Source: Rhizobium sp. Leaf306
Lineage (GTDB): Bacteria > Pseudomonadota > Alphaproteobacteria > Rhizobiales > Rhizobiaceae
Assembly (NCBI RefSeq): GCF_001423425.1
Contig: NZ_LMNX01000003.1
Coordinates: 303,910-367,909, forward strand
Direction: 5' to 3'
DNA length: 64,000 bases
In this document: piece after piece, positions 46,411 through 55,811 of the stretch
Layout: each line of letters starts with the position of its first letter
Position numbering within the stretch: the first letter of the stretch is position 1
Notes under the pieces: generated by a model
What the model was told of the DNA's origin: nothing
Databases searched by the model: none
What the model saw: the letters and a program-made list of their open reading frames with translations, nothing else
Translations under genes and position numbers: made by a program

Positions 46411-47995
46411 GCTTGCTCCTTGCGCCAGCGTCCGCACCTGATGTCCGGCTGTAGCCGGAGGCGTAGCGCATTATCTCTTCCTGGTTGGTCTTTGCCGTTT
46501 CCAGCACGCCGGTGATGCGGCCATGATGAAAGACCGCAACCCGGTCCGTCATGCCCATGATTTCGGGCAGTTCCGAACTGATCAGCACGACGCCGATGCC
46601 GTTTGCCGCCAGTTCGTCCATGATCCTGTAGATCGCGAGCTTGGCGCCCACGTCGATGCCGCGGGTTGGCTCATCGAAGAACAGGACCTTCGACTTGCGG
46701 AAAAGCCATTTGCCGATGATGATCTTCTGCTGGTTACCGCCCGAGAGAAGCCGCACCTGCTGCCGGATCGACGGCGTGCGGATGTTGAGGAGGTCGACGT
46801 ATTCGTTGGCGACCTTGTCCTGCGCCTTGAAGTCGATCAGTCCCAGGCGATCGGAGAGCGCTTCCATATTGGCAAGCGTCATGTTTGCATCAACAGGCAT
46901 CTTGATCGCCAGTCCCTGCGCCTTGCGGTCTTCCGAGAGGTAGGCAATGCCCGCATCGATCGCGTCCCGCGGGGAGGAGATCGACAGCGTCTGACCATGC
47001 AGGGTTATTGTCCCGGCATCGATCGCATCGGCGCCGAAGATTGCGCGTGCGACTTCCGTGCGCCCGGCACCCATCAGGCCTGCAAAGCCCAGAATTTCGC
47101 CGCGTCGAAGCGTGAACGAGATGTCGCTGAAGACACCGGTGCGATTGAGACCTTGCACGCCGAGAATGACGTCGTCACTCGGCGTCGAGGTCCTGTCAGG
47201 AAACTTTTCTTCCAGCGAGCGGCCGACCATTTTGGCGACGATGTCATCGACGGTCGTCGCGGCAAAATCGTCTGTGGCGATGTAACGACCATCGCGCAGC
47301 ACCGTCACGCGATCGACGATCTCGGCCATCTCGTCAAGCCGGTGGGAAATGTAGACGACCCCGACGCCGGATGCCTTGAGATCACGGATGACCTTGAACA
47401 GAAGCCGCGTTTCCTGCTCGGTCAGAGACGAGGTCGGCTCGTCCATGATCAGCACTTCCGCATCCAGCGACAATGCCTTGGCGATCTCCACCATCTGGCA
47501 CTGCGCCACGGAAAGCCCACGGACGGAGACATCAGGGCTGATATCCACACCGAGCCGGTCGAGGCAGCGTTTGGCATCTGCCCGAAGCTTCTTGCGATCG
47601 ACCAGAAAGCCGCGGCGGGGCTCGCGGGCCAGATAGATGTTTTCGGCGACGGTCAGATGCGGAACGAGATTGAGTTCCTGGTGGATGATGGCGATGCCAG
47701 CGGATTCGGACTGCCGCGTCGACGAGAAATTCCGCTCTTCGCCCTTGTAGGTGATGGTTCCGGATGTGGGCTGATAAACGCCGCTGATGATCTTCATCAG
47801 CGTTGATTTGCCCGCACCGTTTTCGCCGCACACGGCATGCACTTCGCCGCGACGAAGGTCGAAGCTGACGTCGGCCAGAGCTTTGACGCCCGGAAATTCC
47901 TTTGAGATGTTGTCGAGCCGCAGAAGTGCGTCAGCTGCTGGCACGCCAACGGCCGGGCGCAAACGCGCCTCGAGTACCGAATGATCGGTCTGCAT
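46403..47995 (-). CDS. Sugar ABC transporter tandem ATP-binding protein (RbsA-like)
   Basis: A 530-aa protein with two ABC domains. Domain 1 has Walker A GENGAGKST (about residues 57-65), a degenerate signature LSVAQCQ, and Walker B LIMDEPTSS. Domain 2 has a degenerate Walker A (GLMGAGRTE) and intact signature LSGGNQQK. This split is normal for RbsA-type proteins. It energises the fucose-type importer. ATG at 47995 with AGGAGG nine bases before; first gene of the minus-strand operon, facing the regulator gene. Confidence 0.94.
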   Translation of the reverse strand: MQTDHSVLEARLRPAVGVPAADALLRLDNISKEFPGVKALADVSFDLRRGEVHAVCGENGAGKSTLMKIISGVYQPTSGTITYKGEERNFSSTRQSESAGIAIIHQELNLVPHLTVAENIYLAREPRRGFLVDRKKLRADAKRCLDRLGVDISPDVSVRGLSVAQCQMVEIAKALSLDAEVLIMDEPTSSLTEQETRLLFKVIRDLKASGVGVVYISHRLDEMAEIVDRVTVLRDGRYIATDDFAATTVDDIVAKMVGRSLEEKFPDRTSTPSDDVILGVQGLNRTGVFSDISFTLRRGEILGFAGLMGAGRTEVARAIFGADAIDAGTITLHGQTLSISSPRDAIDAGIAYLSEDRKAQGLAIKMPVDANMTLANMEALSDRLGLIDFKAQDKVANEYVDLLNIRTPSIRQQVRLLSGGNQQKIIIGKWLFRKSKVLFFDEPTRGIDVGAKLAIYRIMDELAANGIGVVLISSELPEIMGMTDRVAVFHHGRITGVLETAKTNQEEIMRYASGYSRTSGADAGARSKHG

Positions 47996-48072
47996 CCTCC
48001 ACATCCTCCTCTTGTCGCAAGTTTGCGACTGCCGGTCAGCTCCACCCATCCGGTCTGGCCAATATTGCTAGG

Positions 48073-48097
48073 CGGCCTTACCAAAATGGTCAAGCCA
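48073..48097. promoter_or_regulatory. Operator pair A/B for the FCD regulator, transporter side
   Basis: Site A CGGCCTTACCA (48073-48083; complement TGGTAAGGCCG) and site B TGGTCAAGCCA (48087-48097), centres 14 bases apart. Both fit the TGGT-N3/4-CCA pattern of FadR-type GntR operators. They lie 78 bases upstream of the ABC-transporter ATG, a place suited to repress that promoter. Confidence 0.5.
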
Positions 48098-48160
48098 GTT
48101 TCGTGGCGAAGGGCGAAATTTGTATTTTCTAAGCTTTACGGGACATATAGCTGTCGCCAT

Positions 48161-48201
48161 TGGCCTTGCCAGTTCAACGGTCAGGCAATATGGTAAGGCC
48201 A
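48161..48201. promoter_or_regulatory. Operator pair C/D for the FCD regulator, regulator side
   Basis: Site C TGGCCTTGCCA (48161-48171) and site D TGGTAAGGCCA (48191-48201), centres 30 bases apart. Sites B, C and D are each followed by GTT, giving a shared TGG-N5-CCAGTT. D ends 14 bases before the regulator ATG, consistent with autoregulation. Confidence 0.5.
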
Positions 48202-48215
48202 GTTTTGGAGCGCTT

Positions 48216-48902
48216 ATGAACGGAATTCGGATCCCGGAACGCCGGCTTTATCAACAGATCGCAGACCAGATCCGCGGCTTGGTGCAGAATGGGCAGTTTC
48301 GTTTCGGCCAGCGCCTGCCGGCGGAACGCGAGCTTGCGCAGCAGCTTGGTGTGTCGCGCCCCTCGCTACGCGAGGCGTTGATCGCGCTTGAACTGGACGG
48401 CACTGTCGAGATCCGCATGGGGTCTGGCGTCTATGTCGTTCCGGCCGCCGAGCGGCGCGCTGCATGGTCGGGGTCCATGGGAGAGAGCCCGGCCGAGCTG
48501 ATGCAGGCGCGTGCGACAATCGAGGGTGCCGCCATCGTTCTTGCCTGCGCGCGCATCACGCCGGAGGCGCTTGCTACGCTTCGTCAAACGCTCGACGCGA
48601 TGGCGATCGAGATAGAGGAAGGCCGCAAACCGGTCGACCAGGATCGCCAGTTCCACCTGACGATCGCCACCCAGTCGGGAAACAGTGTCATTGGCCGCAT
48701 CATAGGCGATCTGTTTGACGATCGGCACAGCCCTCTTTCCGCCCAGCTTCGGGAGCATTTCGAAACACCGGAAACATGGAGTTGCGCCCTCGCGGAGCAT
48801 GAGGAAATCCTGACCGCGCTGGAGGCGCGTGACGGGCTGCTAGCCCAGGCAATGATGCGCATGCATCTGGAGGAATCGAAACGCCGCTGGCTTGACCACT
48901 AG
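48216..48902 (+). CDS. GntR family regulator, FCD (FadR-like) type
   Basis: A 228-aa regulator: N-terminal GntR winged helix (about residues 5-72; RLPAERELAQQLGVSRPSLREAL) and an all-helical FCD effector domain (about 85-225) with the metal-binding Asp/His pattern (DQDRQFHLTIA, EHEEIL). It probably senses a sugar acid of the fucose pathway and represses the divergent transporter operon and itself. ATG at 48216 with GGAG seven bases upstream; a frame 32 codons longer reads the operator region. Confidence 0.9.
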   Translation: MNGIRIPERRLYQQIADQIRGLVQNGQFRFGQRLPAERELAQQLGVSRPSLREALIALELDGTVEIRMGSGVYVVPAAERRAAWSGSMGESPAELMQARATIEGAAIVLACARITPEALATLRQTLDAMAIEIEEGRKPVDQDRQFHLTIATQSGNSVIGRIIGDLFDDRHSPLSAQLREHFETPETWSCALAEHEEILTALEARDGLLAQAMMRMHLEESKRRWLDH

Positions 48903-48957
48903 CAGCGGAAAACCAAAACCAACCCCGATTTTGATACCTCCAGGGAGGAGGTCCATT

Positions 48958-50490
48958 ATGAATGACATGACATCCCCGGTCATCGTGCTCAATACTGCCG
49001 ATGACGTTGCCGTTGCCCGCCGGTCGATCCAGCAGGGTTCGCCCGTTGGTATCGAGGCCTTGATGGCGCGCGATCTGATCGGCCGTGGCCACAAGGTTGC
49101 GCTCAGGGCGATTGCGGCCGGCCAGGAAGTCAAGAAATATGGCCAGGTGATCGGTCTTGCGACGCAGGACATCGCGCCCGGCAATCACGTGCACCTGCAC
49201 AATCTGGCCATGCTCCCATCCACCCATGAGCACCAGTTCTGCGTCGATGGTGGCGACCGCGCCCTTTTGCCGCTCGAGCAGCGCCGGACGTTCATGGGTT
49301 TCGATCGCGGCCTCGGCGGCGCCGGAACGCGCAACTACATCGGCATCATTTCTTCGGTGAACTGTTCCGCCACCGTCTCCCGTTACATTGCGGACTATTT
49401 CAACCGCATGGGTGGGTTGGACGGGTTCGGCAATATCGACGGCGTCGTGGCGCTGACGCATAGCAGCGGCTGCGCGATCAACAACAAGTCGGAAGGCTAT
49501 CGCCTGCTGATCCGCACCATCCAGGGCTATGCCCGTCATCCCAATTTCGGTGGGATCCTGATGATCGGCCTCGGCTGCGAGACCAACCAGATCGCACCGA
49601 TCCTCGAACATTACCGTATGGAAGAGGGCGAGCGGCTGCGGACGATGACGATTCAGCAGCATGGCGGGACCAAGAAGACGATCGACGCCGCGATCGCCAT
49701 CATCAAGGAAATGCTGCCCATGGTGAATTCCGCCGTGCGCACCGAGCAGCCCTTGTCGAAGCTGAAGCTTGCTCTCGAATGCGGCGGCTCGGATGGCTAT
49801 TCGGGTATCTCTGCAAACCCGGCACTCGGCCATGCTTCGGATTTGATCGTCCGCAATGGCGGCACGACCGTTCTTGCCGAAACGCCTGAGATCTACGGTG
49901 CAGAACATCTGCTGACGCGTCGCGCGTCGACACCTGAGGTCGCGCAGAAGCTTCTGTCGCGCATCGATTGGTGGCGCGACTATACGGCGCGCAACGGTGA
50001 CGAGCTGAACAACAATCCCTCCTACGGCAACAAGCTTGGCGGTCTCACGACCATTCTCGAGAAGTCACTCGGTGCTGTCGCCAAGGGTGGCTCCATGCCG
50101 CTGAAGGCGGTCTACGAGTTTGCCGAGACGGTGACAGAGCAGGGCTTCGTCTTCATGGACACGCCCGGCTATGATCCGGTCGCCGTGACCGGCCAGGTCG
50201 CCGGCGGCTGCAACGTCATCTGCTTCACCACCGGACGCGGCTCTGTCTCCGGCTTCAAGCCGGCCCCTTGCGTCAAGATCGCCACCAATTCCGAAATGTA
50301 CGAGCACATGAAGGAAGACATGGACATCAACTGCGGAGGGATCGTCACCGGGGACGAGACGATCGAGCAGTCCGGCGAGCGTATTTTCGAGCATGTGATC
50401 GCTGTCGCGTCAGGCGAAAAGACCGTGAGCGAGATCTACGACTATGGCGACAACGAATTCGTGCCATGGCAGGTCGGCGCCGTCACCTGA
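48958..50490 (+). CDS. UxaA family sugar-acid dehydratase (altronate/galactarate hydrolase type)
   Basis: A 510-aa two-domain dehydratase: N-terminal SAF domain (about 1-100) with HVHLHNLAM, then the large UxaA C-terminal domain with SSGCAINNKSEGY, GLGCETNQI and GGSDGYSG (about 280-288). Family members dehydrate altronate, galactarate or related acids using iron. Strong GGGAGGAGG before the ATG; 55 bases after the FCD regulator, so probably co-transcribed. In Campylobacter jejuni a UxaA-like pair belongs to the L-fucose locus, so this one may act on L-fuconate or a related acid beside the enolase-type dehydratase. Confidence 0.88.
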   Translation: MNDMTSPVIVLNTADDVAVARRSIQQGSPVGIEALMARDLIGRGHKVALRAIAAGQEVKKYGQVIGLATQDIAPGNHVHLHNLAMLPSTHEHQFCVDGGDRALLPLEQRRTFMGFDRGLGGAGTRNYIGIISSVNCSATVSRYIADYFNRMGGLDGFGNIDGVVALTHSSGCAINNKSEGYRLLIRTIQGYARHPNFGGILMIGLGCETNQIAPILEHYRMEEGERLRTMTIQQHGGTKKTIDAAIAIIKEMLPMVNSAVRTEQPLSKLKLALECGGSDGYSGISANPALGHASDLIVRNGGTTVLAETPEIYGAEHLLTRRASTPEVAQKLLSRIDWWRDYTARNGDELNNNPSYGNKLGGLTTILEKSLGAVAKGGSMPLKAVYEFAETVTEQGFVFMDTPGYDPVAVTGQVAGGCNVICFTTGRGSVSGFKPAPCVKIATNSEMYEHMKEDMDINCGGIVTGDETIEQSGERIFEHVIAVASGEKTVSEIYDYGDNEFVPWQVGAVT

Positions 50491-50566
50491 CGGAAAACGG
50501 ATATTGCCCGTCGTGAAAACCGTGCTTACACCTGAGCGATAAGCCAAGCATGGGGAATCGCAGCGC

Positions 50567-51385
50567 ATGACGACTAGCCGTTATTTTTCGAATGTGGGTG
50601 GCCTGCCGCCCCAAACGAACCTTCTCAGCAGCAAGGCGGTGTTCACAACCGCCTATGCGGTCATTCCGCGTACTGTCATGAGCGACATCGTCACCAGCAC
50701 GCTGCCGCATTGGGAGAATGCGCGCGCCTGGATCATTTCCCGGCCGCTCTCCGGTTTCGCAGAAACCTTTGCGCAATACATCATGGAAGTCGCGCCGCAG
50801 GGCGGTAGCGCTCGTCCCGAGCCCGACCCGCGCGCCTCGGCCGCCATCTTCGTCGTGGATGGCGAGATGACGATGGAGATGGATGGCCAGCAAAACCAGT
50901 TGCGGACCGGATCGTTTGCCTATTTGCCCGCAGGCTCGAAATGGCAGATCTGGAACCGCAGTGGCGCTCCGGTGCGGTTCCACTGGGTTCGCAAGGCGTT
51001 CCAGGTGGTCGATGGTCTGGACCTGCCACCGGCGATCTTTACCCATGAGGACGACTGCGTGCTCGACCCCATGCCCGATACGGACGGCAAATGGGCGACG
51101 ACCCGCTTCATCGATCCCTCAGACATCCGCTATGACATGCACCTCAACATCGTCACCTTCGAGCCGGGTGCGGTGATCCCGTTCATGGAAACCCACATCA
51201 TGGAACACGGGCTCTATGTTCTCGAAGGCAAGGCCGTCTACCGCCTGAACCAGGATTGGGTCGAGGTGGAAGCCGGCGACTATATGTGGCTGCGCTCCTA
51301 CTGCCCGCAGGCCTGCTATGCCGGTGGTCCCGGTCGCTTCCGCTACCTGCTCTACAAGGACGTCAACCGGCATCCCGCACTGTAA
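50567..51385 (+). CDS. allE: (S)-ureidoglycine aminohydrolase
   Basis: A 272-aa bicupin of the AllE/YlbA family, which releases ammonia from (S)-ureidoglycine in purine/allantoin breakdown, using Mn2+. Two cupin motifs are visible, the C-terminal one with PFMETHIMEHGLYVLEGKAVYRL (His/Glu ligands, about residues 204-226). No other allantoin gene is near, yet it precedes the rut operon, another nitrogen-salvage system. The ribosome binding site is weak (GGGGAA nine bases upstream). A perfect hairpin follows the stop. Confidence 0.88.
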   Translation: MTTSRYFSNVGGLPPQTNLLSSKAVFTTAYAVIPRTVMSDIVTSTLPHWENARAWIISRPLSGFAETFAQYIMEVAPQGGSARPEPDPRASAAIFVVDGEMTMEMDGQQNQLRTGSFAYLPAGSKWQIWNRSGAPVRFHWVRKAFQVVDGLDLPPAIFTHEDDCVLDPMPDTDGKWATTRFIDPSDIRYDMHLNIVTFEPGAVIPFMETHIMEHGLYVLEGKAVYRLNQDWVEVEAGDYMWLRSYCPQACYAGGPGRFRYLLYKDVNRHPAL

Positions 51386-51388
51386 CGG

Positions 51389-51428
51389 GATCTGCCGAAG
51401 CCGTTGCTGCACACGGCTTCGGCAGATC
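51389..51428 (+). terminator. Perfect 16-bp hairpin after allE
   Basis: GATCTGCCGAAGCCGT (51389-51404) pairs perfectly with 51413-51428 around an 8-base loop. There is no T-run after it on the plus strand, so it is either a terminator without U-tract, an mRNA 3' stabiliser or a barrier between allE and the rut promoter. Confidence 0.5.
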
Positions 51429-51441
51429 TCCCACCGAAAAA

Positions 51442-51457
51442 TTTATCAAATGGTCAA
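51442..51457. promoter_or_regulatory. Candidate RutR operator upstream of rutA
   Basis: TTTATCAAATGGTCAA matches the RutR consensus TTGACCA-N2-TGGTCAA at 12 of 14 defined positions; the right half is perfect. It lies within AT-rich direct repeats AAAAATTTATCA (51437-51448 and 51456-51467). An inverted repeat TTTATC-AGCC-GATAAA follows at 51461-51476. RutR would release DNA in uracil. No rutR gene is in the window. Confidence 0.5.
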
Positions 51458-51529
51458 AAATTTATCAGCCGATAAAATATCTTTGAGGCTCCGTCTGGCA
51501 AGTCATTGAAACTTATGAGAGGCTACAAC

Positions 51530-51544
51530 TGGCACGTAGCTTGC
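51530..51544 (+). promoter_or_regulatory. Sigma-54 promoter for the rut operon
   Basis: TGGCACG-TAGC-TTGC matches the -24/-12 consensus TGGCACG-N4-TTGC exactly, with GG at 51531-51532 and GC at 51543-51544. Start of transcription would be near 51556, about 40 bases before the rutA ATG. Nitrogen-limitation control through NtrC is implied, though no clear NtrC site was found. Confidence 0.75.
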
Positions 51545-51596
51545 GTCCGTTCTGTTTATCGCATTGTCTGGAAATCCAGCATGGAAGGATCGGAAT

Positions 51597-52684
<1,088 letters not shown>

Positions 52685-52688
<4 letters not shown>

Positions 52689-53419
52689 CTGTTGTCGCAG
52701 GATATCAGGCACCGGCAAGCCGTCTGGAAAGCGTGACGCTTCCCGCACGACCGGAACCGATCTCGATGAAGCCATCGGAAACCGCTGTCGTCGTCGTCGA
52801 CATGCAGAACGCTTATTCGACAGAAGGCGGCTATGTCGATCTCGCCGGCTTCGACATCGCCGGCGCCAAGGGCACGATCGCGAATATCAAGAAGACGCTG
52901 GATGCAGCGCGCGAGAACGGCGTGCAGGTTATCTATTTCCAGAACGGCTGGGACAAGGACTATGTGGAAGCCGGCGGCCCCGGTTCTCCCAACTGGCACA
53001 AGTCGAATGCACTGAAGACTATGCGGGCGCGGCCGGAACTGCAGGGCCAACTGCTTGCCAAGGGCACCTGGGATTACGCGATCGTAGACGAGCTGCAGCC
53101 GAAGCCGGGCGACATCCTTGTGCCGAAGACCCGCTACTCGGGCTTCTTCAACACCAATATGGACAGCGTTCTGCGCGCACGCGGCATCCGCAATCTCGTC
53201 TTCGTCGGCATTGCCACCAATGTCTGCGTCGAAAGCTCGCTGAGAGACGCTTTCCACCTCGAATATTTCGGCGTGATGCTGGAGGATGCGACCCACCACC
53301 TGGGACCTGACTTCATTCAGCAGGCGACCGTCTACAATGTCGAGAAATTCTTCGGCTGGGTCGCGACCGTCAATGATTTCTGTGGCGCCATCAGCCAGGC
53401 CGCTCCGACCGATATGTGA
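52685..53419 (+). CDS. rutB: Ureidoacrylate amidohydrolase RutB
   Basis: A 244-aa isochorismatase-like hydrolase that splits ureidoacrylate into carbamate and aminoacrylate. The catalytic triad regions are visible: Asp in VVVDMQNAY, Lys in [10 protein letters not shown], and Cys181 in ATNVCVESS. The start overlaps rutA by four bases. Confidence 0.95.
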
Positions 53420-53445
53420 ATTTGAAAAACAAAGAGGAGAACGGA

Positions 53446-53832
53446 ATGCCAAAGTCGATCATCGTTCCGGAAGGAACCCAGAAGCCGATCGCGCCCTATT
53501 CGCCGGGAACGCTGGCAGACGGCATTGTCTACGTCTCGGGGACTTTGCCCTTCGACAAGAACAACGACGTCGTCCATGTGGGTGATGCCGGAGCACAGAC
53601 ACGTCACGTCCTGGAGGTCATCAAATCCGTCATCGAGACCGCCGGCGGCACGATGGAGGATGTCACGATGAACCATATCTTCATCACCGACTGGGCAAAT
53701 TACCAGGCCGTGAACAAGGTCTACGCGGAGTATTTCCCAGGCGACAAGCCCGCCAGGTATTGCGTGCAGTGCGGCCTGGTTAAGCCGGATGCTCTCGTCG
53801 AGATCGCCACCGTCGCCCATATCGGCAAGTAG
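53446..53832 (+). CDS. rutC: RutC, RidA-family aminoacrylate deaminase
   Basis: A 128-aa YjgF/RidA-family protein, expected to be a trimer. It speeds hydrolysis of 3-aminoacrylate to malonic semialdehyde. It has the [19 protein letters not shown] start and the late R-x-C-V region (ARYCVQCGL) containing the conserved Arg. ATG at 53446 with AGAGGAG ten bases upstream; four bases precede the next start after its stop. Confidence 0.94.
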   Translation: MPKSIIVPEGTQKPIAPYSPGTLADGIVYVSGTLPFDKNNDVVHVGDAGAQTRHVLEVIKSVIETAGGTMEDVTMNHIFITDWANYQAVNKVYAEYFPGDKPARYCVQCGLVKPDALVEIATVAHIGK

Positions 53833-53836
53833 CGGC

Positions 53837-54616
53837 ATGGTTCATTACGACATTCACGGCGCGTCGGGAGAGGACGCGCCGACCATCATCCTGTCCTCCG
53901 GCCTCGGCGGCAGCGGCGCCTACTGGACGCCGCAGATCGAGGCGCTTTCCGAGCACTTCCGGGTGATCACCTACGATCACTTGGGAACTGGCCGTTCCCC
54001 TGGCGATGTGCCCGAGCAAGGCGGCATCGCGGCCATGGCGGATGACGTCATGAAGCTCGCGGAAGAGCTCGGCCTCAAGACATTCAGCTTCATGGGCCAT
54101 GCGCTTGGTGGTCTAATCGGGCTCGAGATCGCCGCACGCCAGCCGGAGGTGATCGACAGGCTTGTGCTGATCAATGCATGGGACAAGGCCGATCCGCATT
54201 CCGGCCGCTGTTTCGACGTGCGGATTGCGCTTCTCAAAAACTCCGGCGTCCCGGCCTTCGTGAAGGCGCAACCGCTGTTTCTCTATCCGGCCGTCTGGAT
54301 GTCTGAAAACGCCGAACGCATGAATGCCGAGGAGGCGCATGCAGCGGCCCATTTTCAGGGCGAGCAGAATATCATGAGGCGCATTGCGGCTCTGAGAAGC
54401 TTCGACATCGGCGACCGGCTTGCCGAAATCACCCATCAGACCTTGCTGGTCGCCACGAAGGATGATCTCCTTGTGCCCTACACCCGCTCGGTACGGCTTT
54501 CGAACATGATGCCCCATGCCGAACTCGCTTTGCTGGATTTCGGCGCACATGCGGTGAATATCGTTGATGCACCGAAATTCAACAAACTCGTGGTAGATTT
54601 TCTAAGCCGGGTTTGA
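53837..54616 (+). CDS. rutD: RutD, alpha/beta-hydrolase fold protein
   Basis: A 259-aa alpha/beta hydrolase of the rut pathway, thought to help break down aminoacrylate. SSGLGGSGAYW (about residues 18-28) is the oxyanion region. At the nucleophile elbow the sequence reads GHALGG (about 86-91), with Ala where hydrolases carry Ser. His near the end (GAHAVN) is in the usual place. The N-terminal extension in the longer frame reads rutC and was dropped; the ATG at 53837 follows the rutC stop by four bases. Confidence 0.93.
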   Translation: MVHYDIHGASGEDAPTIILSSGLGGSGAYWTPQIEALSEHFRVITYDHLGTGRSPGDVPEQGGIAAMADDVMKLAEELGLKTFSFMGHALGGLIGLEIAARQPEVIDRLVLINAWDKADPHSGRCFDVRIALLKNSGVPAFVKAQPLFLYPAVWMSENAERMNAEEAHAAAHFQGEQNIMRRIAALRSFDIGDRLAEITHQTLLVATKDDLLVPYTRSVRLSNMMPHAELALLDFGAHAVNIVDAPKFNKLVVDFLSRV

Positions 54617-54655
54617 TTTCATCTGTACGCTCGAGCTGAAAGTTTTGAGATAGCC

Positions 54656-55177
54656 ATGTCCGTGAATGCATCTGCCCCTGCGCTCGACGTTAATCCAGAA
54701 GTCGTTGACGCACGGATGAACTTTCGAAACGCGATGTCGCGCCTAGGCGCCGCCGTTCATATCGTCACCACGGATGGACCGGGTGGCCGTGCCGGATTTG
54801 CCGCAACCGCTGTCTGCAGCGTTTCCGACAGTCCCCCGACGCTTCTCGTTTGCCTCAACCGAACCTCGAGCGCCTATTTGCCGCTTAAGGAAAACGGCGT
54901 CCTCTGCGTCAACGTCCTCTCGGCCGACCATGCAGACCTCAGCCAGCTTTTCGGGGGCAAGACGCCCGTCGATGAACGGTTTGCCGGAGCAACGTGGGCG
55001 CCACTAACAACGGGCAGCCCGGCACTCGACGACGCTCTCGTCTGTTTCGATTGCCGCGTTGTGTCCGTTGCCGACGGTCACACGCATGACATCCTGATCT
55101 GCGAAGTGCTCACCACGGTGCAGCCAAAGGCTGGTCAGTCGCTTATCTATCTCGATCGAAAGTATCACGCGCTTTAG
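54656..55177 (+). CDS. rutF: Flavin reductase RutF
   Basis: A 173-aa flavin reductase that supplies FMNH2 for RutA from NADH. It has the [19 protein letters not shown] start (about residues 23-41) and [22 protein letters not shown] typical of the HpaC/RutF group, with RKYHAL near the end. Last rut gene; rutE and rutG are missing. Confidence 0.94.
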   Translation: MSVNASAPALDVNPEVVDARMNFRNAMSRLGAAVHIVTTDGPGGRAGFAATAVCSVSDSPPTLLVCLNRTSSAYLPLKENGVLCVNVLSADHADLSQLFGGKTPVDERFAGATWAPLTTGSPALDDALVCFDCRVVSVADGHTHDILICEVLTTVQPKAGQSLIYLDRKYHAL

Positions 55178-55269
55178 TGGGGAGTGACATTGGGGTTTAT
55201 TCAGACGAGCAATGCTCGGATGATCGCCCAAGGTCAAAGCGCATGGTCTGAACGTAAGGGCAGGAGTTC

Positions 55270-55407
55270 ATGGGAAGCACAATGTGGTGCCTGGCAGCTG
55301 TCGCGGAAATCGCGATTGTCGTCGCGGCGGTCGTCTATACGGCGCGCGACCGCCGGAAGCAGCAGCGGAAAAGCCGCCGGAACGCGTACAGAAATGGCAA
55401 CCGTTAA
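55270..55407 (+). CDS. Small 45-aa membrane protein
   Basis: A 45-residue frame with a good ribosome binding site (AGGAG six bases upstream). One membrane helix (about residues 6-23, CLAAVAEIAIVVAAVV) is followed by a strongly basic tail (ARDRRKQQRKSRRNA). I know no family for it. Similar single-pass proteins with positive tails can bind membrane complexes or lipids. It lies 92 bases after rutF and could be read through from that operon or have its own promoter. Confidence 0.55.
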   Translation: MGSTMWCLAAVAEIAIVVAAVVYTARDRRKQQRKSRRNAYRNGNR

Positions 55408-55811
55408 GACGTTTCTTCTGCGGTAGAAAATCGATGTTCACCGGCAGACTTTAAACCGATCCCGTCATCAAGATCGTCTGCGACCGACCGGGTTACCGAG
55501 AATGCCGCGCGAATATGTCTCGGGGTCCCGTACGGTCAGCGTTCAAGCACTCTGATTCTCATGGATCGACGCTTTTCAGGTGAACGGCAAGGCTGTCCCG
55601 AATTGGAACGCACACCCTCGTGCATGGTCCTTTTTGGTAAGCATCTGAGTGAATATCAACCACCTCATTCGCGTTGTTTTTCAACGAGTTCTGACATTGT
55701 TTCAGAATTAACTATCGCACTACATATCAATTGAGTGATGGACGGCGAGGGCTATATCTCATCGGAGAAAGGTCCCCGCAAGCCGTGGTCTGACCTTCAA
55801 ACGAGGCAGAT
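55408..55811. other. Intergenic region before the polysaccharide locus
   Basis: About 400 bases, AT-richer toward the right. It must hold the promoter of the WecG-type gene. Palindromes seen are CGTTG-TTTTT-CAACG (55672-55686) and TTCTGA-N7-TCAGAA (55689-55707). No gene is supported. Confidence 0.4.

Noticed and set aside
46523..47806. A 427-codon plus-strand frame opposite the sugar ATPase
   Set aside because: Walker and signature motifs lie on the minus strand; the plus frame is a shadow.
55672..55707. Short palindromes CGTTG-TTTTT-CAACG and TTCTGA-N7-TCAGAA before the WecG-type gene
   Set aside because: Arms of 5-6 bp in AT-rich DNA are weak evidence and no known regulator consensus fits.
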